Shown here one piece after another: positions 33,217 through 41,684 of a stretch of DNA of 64,000 bases. Under the pieces are notes generated by a model. The model had not been told where the DNA came from. It saw only the letters and a program-made list of their open reading frames with translations, and ran no database searches. Source of the DNA: JACPDI01 sp035463475 (GTDB taxonomy: Bacteria; Acidobacteriota; Vicinamibacteria; Vicinamibacterales; 2-12-FULL-66-21); assembly GCA_035463475.1 (NCBI GenBank), contig DATHTE010000003.1:1-64000 (forward strand), in the 5' to 3' direction. Numbering within the stretch: the first letter of the stretch is position 1; every line of letters begins with the position of its first letter. The translations under genes were made by a program, and so were the position numbers.

Positions 33217-34599
33217 ATGCCGCGCAGAGCTCTCGCCTCGCTCGTCCTGTCTGTCTGTGCCATTCCGCTGACTACCGCCCTCGGACAAGACCCTCCCGCG
33301 CCAGCGCCCGGCGGCCGCGTGAGGGCGCTCGTGGGCGGGACCCTTATCGACGGCTTCGGCAGCGTACCCATCCGCAACAGCGTGATCTTGATCGAAGGGG
33401 ACCGCATCACGGCGGTCGGCCAGGTCGGGTCGCTCGCCGTGCCGCAGGCCGGCAAGGCCGCCGCGGAGGTCATCTCCACGGAAGGCATGACCGTGCTGCC
33501 TGGCCTGTGGGACATGCACGTCCACACGATGATCGCCGGGCACGCTGACTACGCGCACTGGGACAAGACGTATCCCGCGCAGTTCGAGTCCGTGATCATG
33601 CCCGCCTCCGCCAGGCAGCTCCTGATGGCCGGTGTCACGAGCGCGCGCGATCTCGGCGCGCCGCTCGAACCGAGCATTAGCGTCCGCGACCGAATCAACG
33701 CCGGCAAAATCCCCGGACCGACACTCTACGTCTCCGGGCCGTTCATCCAGCACGAACCCTATCCCGGCACGGAGGCGTTCCGCTGGGGCGTCACGGGGGC
33801 AGACGACGCGCGCGCGAAGGTGGACAGGCTTGCGAAAGCCGGCGCGGACGTCATCAAGCTGATCGACCAGGATCAAATGACGCTCGACGAAGTGCGTGCC
33901 GTCGTCGAGCAGGCCCACCGGCACCGGCTGCCCGTCGTCGCGCACTCGCACCGGCCGGAGGAGATCCGCCGGGGCCTGGCCGTCGGCGTGGACTGCTTCG
34001 AGCACACGGGGCTGTCGAGCGCGCCGGAGTATCCGCCGGAGATCATCGCCGCCGTTCGCGAGCGCACGGCACAAATGAGCCTCGGCCCGCTCTGGTGGAC
34101 ACCGACCGTCGAGGGGCTGCTCAATTACGAGTACCTGCGCGACAACCCGGAGTTCATCGACGATCCGGCGTGGCACGAAGGGCTGCCCACGAACATCGTG
34201 CAGGACATCCGCAAGTCGCTCGAGCACACCGATAGGCTGCCCTATTACCAGCTCACGCCGGCGCGGAGGCCGACGCTCAGGCGCAAGTTCCAGCAGCTGC
34301 GCGAAGCGGGCGTGGTACAGCTCATTGGCACCGACAGCGGAATCCCGATGCAGTTCCACACGCAATCCACCTGGCGCGAGCTGCACGCCTGGGTGAACGA
34401 GATGGGCGTCGCACCGATCGAGGCAATTCGCGCGGCCACGTACTGGCCGGCCGTCGCGATGAAGAAGGATACGGAGGTGGGCACGGTGACGCCCGGGAAG
34501 TACGCGGACATCATCGCGGTGCGCGGCGACGCGCTGCGGGACATCGCGCTGCTGCAGCGCGTGGACGTCGTCGTCAAACACGGAGTGAGGTACCGATAG
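33217..34599 (+). CDS. Exported amidohydrolase (imidazolonepropionase/prolidase-like)
   Basis: 460 residues with a signal peptide (LASLVLSVCAIPLTTALG). Amidohydrolase superfamily landmarks are LPGLWDMHVHT (HxH metal site), the Lys in ADVIKLIDQ, VVAHSHRPEEI and CFEHTG for later metal-binding His residues, and LIGTDSG for the final Asp. The C-terminal TVTPGKYADIIAVRGDALRD strand region is typical. Related enzymes hydrolyse Xaa-Pro dipeptides or cyclic amides; substrate unknown. TATCCT (33203-33208) is 8 nt before the ATG with no Shine-Dalgarno. Its partner across the inverted repeat is the S46 dipeptidyl peptidase, which could supply dipeptides to it. Confidence 0.9.
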   Translation: MPRRALASLVLSVCAIPLTTALGQDPPAPAPGGRVRALVGGTLIDGFGSVPIRNSVILIEGDRITAVGQVGSLAVPQAGKAAAEVISTEGMTVLPGLWDMHVHTMIAGHADYAHWDKTYPAQFESVIMPASARQLLMAGVTSARDLGAPLEPSISVRDRINAGKIPGPTLYVSGPFIQHEPYPGTEAFRWGVTGADDARAKVDRLAKAGADVIKLIDQDQMTLDEVRAVVEQAHRHRLPVVAHSHRPEEIRRGLAVGVDCFEHTGLSSAPEYPPEIIAAVRERTAQMSLGPLWWTPTVEGLLNYEYLRDNPEFIDDPAWHEGLPTNIVQDIRKSLEHTDRLPYYQLTPARRPTLRRKFQQLREAGVVQLIGTDSGIPMQFHTQSTWRELHAWVNEMGVAPIEAIRAATYWPAVAMKKDTEVGTVTPGKYADIIAVRGDALRDIALLQRVDVVVKHGVRYR

Positions 34600-34658
34600 G
34601 TTCTCCAACGGGGGCTCGCGCTCGAGGGGTTCGCTCGACGATGAGAGAGCCTCAGAGG

Positions 34659-35837
34659 CTAGGCTCCCGCCCAGCGGTCGTGCAGCAGGCGCACGGCGAC
34701 CGCCGCGGGCGAGGGATCGACCACGTACGTGCGCCGGAGGTCTCCGCCTCCGTGGAAGCGCGTGTGCACGCCGGCGGCGGCGAGCGCGGCAAGATCATCG
34801 TCGGCGCCGGCTCGGAGCGCGGCGGCGTCGCCGATCACTGACACCCAGGCCTGCTCCGCGCGCTGGGACGGCTCGAGGCCCGCTTCCGCCAGCGCAGCCT
34901 CCAGCTCTCGCGCGTCCGGCGCGCCGAGCACGACCCGCCCGCTCCGCGCGTCCAGGAGACTCATGATCAGCCGGCGCCGCTCCCAGGCGCCGAGCGTCGC
35001 CTGGTCCACCGAGCCCGCGGGCACCGTGACGGTGTGGAACGGCGCAAGCGATGCGACACCGCTGAAGCGCGGTTCGCCTCCATCGGTGTTGCCAATCCAG
35101 GTGCCCGGCGCGTCGGAGAACGTCGATCTCACGACCACGGGCGTCGCTCCGTCCCACCCAGCTTTCACGGCGCGCGCGTGGACTACCTTCGCGCCGAAGC
35201 GCGCCAGTTCGTGCATGCGAGCGAACCCGATTCGGTCGATCGTTCGCGCAGTGGGCACGATCCGCGGGTCCGCGGTCGCGACCCCCTCGACATCCGTGAA
35301 GATCTCGACGCGTTCGGCCCCGAGCGCCACACCTACCACGACCCCGGACGTGTCGCTCGCACCGCGCCCGAGCGTGTTGTAGTCGAACGTGTCGCGGACG
35401 ATGCCCTGGCCGCCGGTGATCACCGGCACCTCGCCGCGCCCGAGGAGATCGAGCAGCCGAGACGCGTCGACCTGGATCACTTCCGCCTCGGTCGGATGGC
35501 CGTCGGTAAAGATGCGGGCCTGCGCGCCGGTCAGGCCTACGGCCGGAATACCGGCCCGCTTCAACGTGTGGGACATCAGGGCGACCGAGATGATCTCGCC
35601 CGTCACGAACGCCAGCGTGTAATCGCCCGGGGCGACCGCCCCCCCGTCCGCTCGCAGCAGATCGAGCAGCGTGTCGGTCGCGTATGGATCGCCGCGGCGC
35701 CCCATCGCAGAGACGACGATCGCGACGGCGTAGCCGGCATCCCGCGCGCGGCGGACCTGTTCCACAACCATCTCGCGCCGTTCCGGCGTCGAGACGGACG
35801 TGCCCCCAAACTTCTGCACGCGGACGCGCGGGCTCAT
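34659..35837 (-). CDS. Aspartate kinase
   Basis: 392 residues. The amino-acid-kinase domain starts with VQKFGGTSV and has TGEIISVALMSHTLK, NTLGRGASDTSGVVVGVALG and FTDVEGVATADPRIVP. The C-terminal region (about 275-392) corresponds to the ACT-domain area but looks divergent, with many Ala and Arg. The enzyme makes aspartyl phosphate, the first step to Lys, Thr, Met and diaminopimelate. It lies 10 bp downstream of the XRE-cupin regulator and is probably co-transcribed. The next pathway enzyme, Asd, is encoded 6 kb away on the other strand. Confidence 0.92.
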   Translation of the reverse strand: MSPRVRVQKFGGTSVSTPERREMVVEQVRRARDAGYAVAIVVSAMGRRGDPYATDTLLDLLRADGGAVAPGDYTLAFVTGEIISVALMSHTLKRAGIPAVGLTGAQARIFTDGHPTEAEVIQVDASRLLDLLGRGEVPVITGGQGIVRDTFDYNTLGRGASDTSGVVVGVALGAERVEIFTDVEGVATADPRIVPTARTIDRIGFARMHELARFGAKVVHARAVKAGWDGATPVVVRSTFSDAPGTWIGNTDGGEPRFSGVASLAPFHTVTVPAGSVDQATLGAWERRRLIMSLLDARSGRVVLGAPDARELEAALAEAGLEPSQRAEQAWVSVIGDAAALRAGADDDLAALAAAGVHTRFHGGGDLRRTYVVDPSPAAVAVRLLHDRWAGA

Positions 35838-35847
35838 GCGGGGGGCC

Positions 35848-37161
35848 TCACCCGAAGAGATACTTCTCGCCGAGGGGCGACCAGAAGACGTCGAGCACCT
35901 GCGCGCTCGTTTCGGAGAACGGGTTGCGCGTGCGGGCGCGCACCAGGTGCGGCACGCTGGAGTCGATGTAGCACGAGTCGCCCGGCCGCAGGTGCTCGGT
36001 CACCAGCTCCTGCTCGACGTACGTCGTCAGCTCCAGTTCGCCGTCGAGGACGTAGATGAACTCGTGCCCGTGGTGCTCGTGCATGGTGAGGCGTTCGATG
36101 TCCACGTTGAGCAGGCGGATGAAGCACGGAAACATCTGTCGCGACGGAACGCAGGTGGCGAGCTGCTGGCACGTCTTCGACTGCGGTTCGTGCTCGCGTT
36201 CGACGGGCGTGCGTCGCGTGCTGTTCGGGATCTGATCGAGGTCCTTGGCGCGCTGCACGCAGTAGAACGGCCGCGCGCCGGGACGCGGCTCGACCACCTC
36301 CGCGAGCGGGACGCCGAACAGACGCGCGATGCGCAGGACGCGATCGAGTGGCAGCGCGCGCTCTCCGTCCTCCACCCGCTGCAGCTGGCGCGGCGTGATC
36401 CCCACCTGGTCGGCCACTTCCTCCAGCTCCCAGCGATGGAGCTTTCGCAGCCAGCGCAGCCGCTGGCCGATCCGTCGCAGGTCGTCACCCGGCCCGTCCG
36501 CGCTGGCGCTCACGTCCGCCCACACCCATCGCGATCCCGGTTCCACCGGAGACGACACCGACGCCTGCACCTGCACGGTCTCCGCGGGCTCCTCGTCGAG
36601 CGAGCTCAGGGAGTGCGCCAGGTCCGGACGCAGGTACGCCCAGTCGCCTCGCGACAGCTCTTCCCGCACGAGTCCGTCGGGCGTGTCGATCGTGACCGCG
36701 ACCGCCCCGCGGAGCACGAACAGGAACTCCTCCGCGTGGTGCTGCCAGAGGACCGGAGACGCGACGCCGTGCTGGCGGATGCGCCCGAACATCGGATTGA
36801 GGTGGCGGCCGATGAACAGGTTCGCGAGCTCCCAGAACTCGTTCCCGGGTACCCCGTTTCCGTGCTGATGCTGCGGCGCGCGGGCGCGAACGTCCCCCTC
36901 GCGCGTGATCTGAAACGGAATGCGCGCATCGCGCGGCAGGAGCGCGTCCACCGGCAGCTTCAGCGCCGCCGAGATCGTCAGCGCTTGCGACAGGTCGGCA
37001 ACGTGCAGGCCGTTCTCGATCTCCGACAGGCGGGCCATGGACACGCCGGTCGCCGCCGCGAGCTGTTTGAGGGTGAGCCCGAGGCGCTGCCGCTCTTCGC
37101 GAATCCGCGCGCCGAGGCCGAGAGAGCCATAGTCGAGCAAGTGCGAGCTGAAAACCGTCAT
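35848..37161 (-). CDS. Duplicated regulator: XRE HTH - cupin - XRE HTH - cupin
   Basis: 437 residues containing two copies of the usual HTH-cupin regulator. The first HTH (about 15-70) has GARIREERQRLGLTLKQLAA and SMARLSEIENG. The first cupin (about 125-195) has HHAEEFLFVLRGAVAVTI. The second HTH (about 232-285) has LRWLRKLHRWELEEVADQVG and TPRQLQRVEDG. The second cupin (about 355-425) has HEHHGHEFIYVLDGELELTT. Single XRE-cupin proteins sense small metabolites and repress nearby genes. A tandem fusion could bind DNA as a pseudo-dimer. It is upstream of aspartate kinase and divergent from TonB-dependent receptor 1; palindromic sequence in the shared intergenic region (37236-37254) could be its operator. 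Confidence 0.88.
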   Translation of the reverse strand: MTVFSSHLLDYGSLGLGARIREERQRLGLTLKQLAAATGVSMARLSEIENGLHVADLSQALTISAALKLPVDALLPRDARIPFQITREGDVRARAPQHQHGNGVPGNEFWELANLFIGRHLNPMFGRIRQHGVASPVLWQHHAEEFLFVLRGAVAVTIDTPDGLVREELSRGDWAYLRPDLAHSLSSLDEEPAETVQVQASVSSPVEPGSRWVWADVSASADGPGDDLRRIGQRLRWLRKLHRWELEEVADQVGITPRQLQRVEDGERALPLDRVLRIARLFGVPLAEVVEPRPGARPFYCVQRAKDLDQIPNSTRRTPVEREHEPQSKTCQQLATCVPSRQMFPCFIRLLNVDIERLTMHEHHGHEFIYVLDGELELTTYVEQELVTEHLRPGDSCYIDSSVPHLVRARTRNPFSETSAQVLDVFWSPLGEKYLFG

Positions 37162-37234
37162 AAGGTCGATTTCAGAATAAGACGGATCTCCGGCGCGCCT
37201 ACTGAAAAAGTGTCCCGATTATACCTCATCAGTC

Positions 37235-37284
37235 GCATTCGAATGAAATATTCGCTTGACTCGCAACGAAGGCGACGGTTTGAT
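37235..37284 (+). promoter_or_regulatory. Promoter and operator-like palindromes of TonB-dependent receptor 1
   Basis: CATTCGAATG (37236-37245) is a perfect palindrome and overlaps CGAAT-N5-ATTCG (37240-37254). TTGACT (37256-37261) and TTTGAT (37279-37284) follow with 17-bp spacing and fit a sigma-70 promoter. The 20-bp stretch 37235-37254 closely resembles the sequence at 44401-44419 upstream of the second receptor. Confidence 0.55.
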
Positions 37285-37361
37285 CAGCGGCGCAACCTCT
37301 GCCTCCGATCCGAGGCGCGAGAATTCCGCCCAAAAAAGCTGAAGCGATGAGGGGAGCACAT

Positions 37362-40268
37362 ATGCGCAAGCTGATTCTTCCGTTTGCGATCGCGCTGCTG
37401 GTCGGTGCGTTCGCCGCGTCCGCCGGGGCGCAGACCGCGCTGGGAACGCTGCGCGGCAACGCCCTGGACGAGCAAGGGGCCGCGCTGCCCGGCGTCACCA
37501 TCACCGCCAGGGAGACGCAGACCAACACGGTGGCGAGCACCGTCACCGGAGGACATGGGGAGTACCTGCTGACGAACCTGCGCCCGGGCAAGTACGAGCT
37601 CAGCGCGGAGCTGACCGGCTTCCAATCGCACCGCCAGGCGCTCGAACTGCGCGTCGGCGAGGACCTCACGGTGACCTTCACGATGAAGATCGCCGGCCTG
37701 ACGCAATCGGTCGAAGTGGTCGGCGAAAGCGTCCCCGTGCAAACGCAGAGCACCGTGGGCACGGTCATCTCGAACAAGCAGATTGACGACCTGCCGACGA
37801 TCTCGCGCGATTTCTCCGCGCTCGCGAAGCTCTCGCCCGGCACGACGCAGTCGGGGATGACGGGCGCGACGGCGGCGGGCACCGGCATCTCCATTTCCGG
37901 CATGCGGCCGTATCAGAACAACATCGTCGTGGACGGCGCGTCGAACCTGATGCAGTTCTACGGCCGTCAGGCGAACGACTTCCCGCAGGACTGGATCCAG
38001 GAGTTCCAGGTCCTCACCAATTCGTTCGGCGCCGAGTTCGGGCAGGCCGCCGGCGGGGTGATGAACGTGATCACGCGCAGCGGCTCGAACGCGTTCGGCG
38101 GGCGCGTCTACGGGTTCTTCCGCGACGCGAAACTCGACAGCCCGCCGTTCGCGGGGAGGTACGACCCGAACGGCGAGCCGGTATTCCTCGACGAGACTCC
38201 CCCCTTCGACCAGCAGCGCCTGGGCGGGTTCCTCGGCGGGCCGGTTCGGCGCGACTCGGTCTTCTTCTTCGGCGGCATCGAATCGCTGAATCTCGATTCG
38301 TCCGAGGTGCTCGCGCTCTCGAACTACTGGCGCGCGGCGCTCCCCAACGAGCCGACGATTATCCCGAAGGGCACCGACAGCAACGTGTACCTGGCGAAGG
38401 TGGACTGGAACGTCAGCCAGAACAACCGGATGTATTTCCGGTACACGAACACCGACAAGTCCGACAAGAACGTCAGCCTCGGCACTTCGGCGCTCGACAC
38501 GCTCGAGACGCGATACACGTTCGAGGGGCCGCTGTGGAACGTGCTCGGCAACTGGACGAGCACCTTCACGCAGCGCGCCTTCAACGAGCTGCGCGTATTC
38601 TACGGGGTGAACAAGCCGTGGATCCTCGCGAATCACGCGAACGGGCTCGGCGGCAGCCTGCTCCTCGACGCAGACGGCGCCAACGGCCTGAACGGCCGGT
38701 TCGCGTACCGCAGTTACCCTGGCGCGAACTTCGGCGCGACGAGCTTCACCGGTCTCGAGGGGGAATCGAACGCCTACATCATCGACAACTTCTCGTTCAT
38801 CATGGGGCACCACAGCATCAAGACAGGCGTGCAGCTCTCGCGCCTGACGATGTTCATGGACGTGGAGGCGTCGCACAAGGGACGGTGGGGCTTCCTCACC
38901 GACCGGGTCTTCAACATCAACGATCCGGCGAGCTATCCGAACAGCTTCAGCGGTAACGTGGCGACCGGCAAGGCGACGCTCACAGCGTGGAACCCGTCGG
39001 TGTACATCCAGGACACGTGGCAGCCGACAGGCAACCTGACGCTGAACCTCGGGCTGCGGTATGACCTGGACCGCACGCCAGCGACCGTCAACTCCTACAT
39101 CGATCCATACAACGAGAAGACGGTCGCGCGGCTGGGCGGCGCCCCGCCGCTGCAGAAGTCGAAGCTCGATACCAACAACGTCTCGCCTCGCCTGGGATTC
39201 GTGTGGGTGCCCACGGCTGACCGCCGGACGACGATCCGCGGGAGCTACGGGCTCTTCTACGATCAGAACCACTTCAACTGGACCGACATCTACGTCAACG
39301 AGACGCTGCTCTCGACGCGGCGCGTCAGCTTCAACGCGACCTCGCCGGCCGACAACCCCTTCTACAACCCGGCGGATCCGACGGGCAGCCGGGACCGGCT
39401 GCGGCGGTTCCTCGCCGAGGCGTTCCCGGCGTACCCGGACTTGTCCGTCGCGCCGTACGGCACGGAGCAGATCCTCGGCATTGCGCCCGACTTCAAGATC
39501 CCGTACTCGGGGACCTTCTCGGTGGGCGTCACGCACGACTTCGGCACGAAGCTCACGACCCGCGCCGACTACGTGAACACGCGCTTGTTCGACGCCGCGG
39601 TCTCGATCGACACGAACTGGACGCAGACCGCCGACGGCCGCTTCGTGCGCGCCGACCCGCGGTTCGGGCGCAAGACGTTCGTCGGCAACCGCTCGCTGAC
39701 GGGGCAGAAGGGTGAGCTGACGTACAACGGCCTGCACATGCGCGCGGAATGGGTGCCCGCGGCCGCGAGCCGCGTCGGCCTCTCGTACACGCTTTCGAAG
39801 GGCGAGGGGAACGTCGTCAGCACGCTGTCCACGGCGGCGAACACGAACCCGTTCGACCTCGACGAGGACTTCGGCCCCGACAACAACGACCGTCGCCACA
39901 ACCTCGTGCTGGACGGGTCCTACATGATCCCGAGGATCGACGTGCAGGCTGCGGGGATCTTGTCGTATCGGAGCGCGCTCCCCTACAACGTGACCACCGC
40001 GTTGCAGCTCGACTCCGATCCGTTCTCGGACCTGCCCGAAGGGCGGAACCCCCGCCGGGGCGACAGCGAGAAGAACCTCGATCTTCGGCTGAGCAAGGTG
40101 TTCCGGATCGGGCGGACCAGCACCTGGGTGTACTGGGAGATGTATAACGCGCTCAATACCGACAATTACTTCGGCTTCCAGGGGAGCCTGCAGTCGCCGA
40201 TCTTCTCGCGGCCGACGACGGAGCTGCCGAAGCGCCGTCAGCAGTTCGGCTTGCGGTTCGACTTCTAA
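37362..40268 (+). CDS. TonB-dependent receptor with N-terminal CarboxypepD_reg domain (copy 1)
   Basis: 968 residues from ATG 37362 (GGGGAG Shine-Dalgarno; an ATG at 37347 is less suitable). A signal peptide (LILPFAIALLVGAFAASAGA) is followed by a carboxypeptidase-regulatory-like beta-sandwich (about 28-105, ALDEQGAALPGVTITARETQ), a plug domain with DDLPTISRDFSALAKLSPG and SISGMRPYQNNIVVDG, and a long outer-membrane beta-barrel ending in FGLRFDF with terminal Phe. This OmpA-unrelated, SusC-like receptor type is greatly expanded in Acidobacteria and imports peptides or glycans using TonB. It is followed by an amidohydrolase gene. Paralogous to the receptor at 44.6 kb. Confidence 0.93.
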   Translation: MRKLILPFAIALLVGAFAASAGAQTALGTLRGNALDEQGAALPGVTITARETQTNTVASTVTGGHGEYLLTNLRPGKYELSAELTGFQSHRQALELRVGEDLTVTFTMKIAGLTQSVEVVGESVPVQTQSTVGTVISNKQIDDLPTISRDFSALAKLSPGTTQSGMTGATAAGTGISISGMRPYQNNIVVDGASNLMQFYGRQANDFPQDWIQEFQVLTNSFGAEFGQAAGGVMNVITRSGSNAFGGRVYGFFRDAKLDSPPFAGRYDPNGEPVFLDETPPFDQQRLGGFLGGPVRRDSVFFFGGIESLNLDSSEVLALSNYWRAALPNEPTIIPKGTDSNVYLAKVDWNVSQNNRMYFRYTNTDKSDKNVSLGTSALDTLETRYTFEGPLWNVLGNWTSTFTQRAFNELRVFYGVNKPWILANHANGLGGSLLLDADGANGLNGRFAYRSYPGANFGATSFTGLEGESNAYIIDNFSFIMGHHSIKTGVQLSRLTMFMDVEASHKGRWGFLTDRVFNINDPASYPNSFSGNVATGKATLTAWNPSVYIQDTWQPTGNLTLNLGLRYDLDRTPATVNSYIDPYNEKTVARLGGAPPLQKSKLDTNNVSPRLGFVWVPTADRRTTIRGSYGLFYDQNHFNWTDIYVNETLLSTRRVSFNATSPADNPFYNPADPTGSRDRLRRFLAEAFPAYPDLSVAPYGTEQILGIAPDFKIPYSGTFSVGVTHDFGTKLTTRADYVNTRLFDAAVSIDTNWTQTADGRFVRADPRFGRKTFVGNRSLTGQKGELTYNGLHMRAEWVPAAASRVGLSYTLSKGEGNVVSTLSTAANTNPFDLDEDFGPDNNDRRHNLVLDGSYMIPRIDVQAAGILSYRSALPYNVTTALQLDSDPFSDLPEGRNPRRGDSEKNLDLRLSKVFRIGRTSTWVYWEMYNALNTDNYFGFQGSLQSPIFSRPTTELPKRRQQFGLRFDF

Positions 40269-40273
40269 TCCTG

Positions 40274-40300
40274 GGGTCAGGTCTGGAACAGACCTGACTC
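40274..40300 (+). terminator. Hairpin between receptor 1 and amidohydrolase
   Basis: GTCAGGTCTG (40276-40285) and CAGACCTGAC (40289-40298) pair perfectly around GAA, with two further pairs (one G-T) outside. It lies between the receptor stop and the Shine-Dalgarno of the next gene. The arm sequence equals the end of the 33.1-kb inverted repeat. With no T-run it may attenuate rather than fully stop transcription. Confidence 0.65.
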
Positions 40301-40317
40301 ACCCTCAAGGAGGACTC

Positions 40318-41676
40318 ATGCTCAAGCGTGTCGTGATTGCCGCCGTCGCGGTCCTCGTGGCGGCTCCCGATCTCTTCGCACAGCGCCCGCCGGCACCGAC
40401 GACGCCCGCGAAGATCACCGCCGTCCGGGCGGGGCGCCTCATCGACCCGGAGACCGGCACGGCTGCGGCCAACCAGGTGATTCTGATCGTGGGCGACAGG
40501 ATCAAAGAGATCGGCGCCAACATAGCCATTCCGCCAGGTGCGGAGGTGATCGACCTGTCCAGGCTCACCGTGCTGCCGGGCCTCGTCGATGCGCACGCAC
40601 ACCTGGCGATCACCTACAAGGAGTTCCCCGAGAACAACATCTATTACCTGACGTACGTGCTGGACTCGACGCCGCTGCGGGCGATCCAGGCCGCCTCGAA
40701 CGCGATGCAGGTGCTCAACTCCGGCTTCACCGTCGTCCGCGACGTAGGGAACAACGCACTGTACGCGGACGTCGCGTTGCGCATGGCAATCGAGCAGGGA
40801 TGGCTGCCGGGCCCGACCATCATTCCATCGGGACCGATGATCGGCGGCACAGGCGGGCAGTACTGGCCGACACCGGAGATGTACAAGTACCACAGCATCA
40901 TGTACCCCGAGTACATCGACGCGAACAGCCCGGACGAGATCGTCCGCGCGATCCGGGAGAACCTGCTGTTCGGCGCGAAGACGATCAAGCTGTGCGTGGA
41001 CTGCAAGCCGTGGGGCTACTCCGTTGACGAGATGAAGCTGGCGATCACCGAGGCCGCAAAAGGGGGCGCCAAGGTCGAAGGGCACTGCCAGACGACGGAC
41101 GGCGTACAGCGCGCAATAGACGCGGGGCTCTACATCATCGCGCACGGCCGCGGGCCGACGCCCGAGCAGCACGCGCAGATGGCGAAGAAAGGCATCTTCC
41201 TCGCGAGCACGGACACGCCCTTCACGCCCTACCGCGGCAGCGAAGCGGCATTCAAGACGACGGTCGCCCAGCTGCGCTCGGCGTGGACGCAGGGGGTCCC
41301 TGTCACCTTCTCCACCGACATGGATTACTGGAACGATCGGATGAAGAAGGAGAACGGGGACTGGATGAGCCGCGGCGATTTGACGATCAACTTCCTGTTG
41401 ACGTGGAAGGCAGCCGGGATCGCGCCCAAGGACATCCTCAAGGCGATGACCATCAACGGCTACAAGGCCGCCGACATCATCGCCGAGCGGGGGCCGATCA
41501 AGCCGGGCATGTACGCGGACATGATCGCCGTCCCCGGTGACCCGCTCGCTGACATCGACACGCTGCGCAACGTGCAGTTCGTCATGAAGAACGGCAAGAT
41601 CTTCAAGAAGGACGGCGTCATGCAGCCCGAGAAGTTCTTGCACCCGGGTCCGATCAATGGATGGAACCGCCGGTAG
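40318..41676 (+). CDS. Exported amidohydrolase
   Basis: 452 residues from ATG 40318 with AAGGAGG at 40307-40313. A signal peptide (VVIAAVAVLVAAPDLFA) precedes an amidohydrolase domain: LPGLVDAHAHLAI (HxH), KTIKLCVDCKPWG (the Lys corresponds to the metal-bridging position), KVEGHCQTTDGV and IIAHGRGPTPE for metal His, and TFSTDMDYWN for the acidic residue. It is close to imidazolonepropionase-like enzymes, and the substrate is probably a cyclic amide or a dipeptide. It follows the TonB-dependent receptor, suggesting coupled uptake and processing. Its stop codon overlaps the Shine-Dalgarno of asd. Confidence 0.9.
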   Translation: MLKRVVIAAVAVLVAAPDLFAQRPPAPTTPAKITAVRAGRLIDPETGTAAANQVILIVGDRIKEIGANIAIPPGAEVIDLSRLTVLPGLVDAHAHLAITYKEFPENNIYYLTYVLDSTPLRAIQAASNAMQVLNSGFTVVRDVGNNALYADVALRMAIEQGWLPGPTIIPSGPMIGGTGGQYWPTPEMYKYHSIMYPEYIDANSPDEIVRAIRENLLFGAKTIKLCVDCKPWGYSVDEMKLAITEAAKGGAKVEGHCQTTDGVQRAIDAGLYIIAHGRGPTPEQHAQMAKKGIFLASTDTPFTPYRGSEAAFKTTVAQLRSAWTQGVPVTFSTDMDYWNDRMKKENGDWMSRGDLTINFLLTWKAAGIAPKDILKAMTINGYKAADIIAERGPIKPGMYADMIAVPGDPLADIDTLRNVQFVMKNGKIFKKDGVMQPEKFLHPGPINGWNRR

Positions 41677-41684
41677 GAGGGCCC

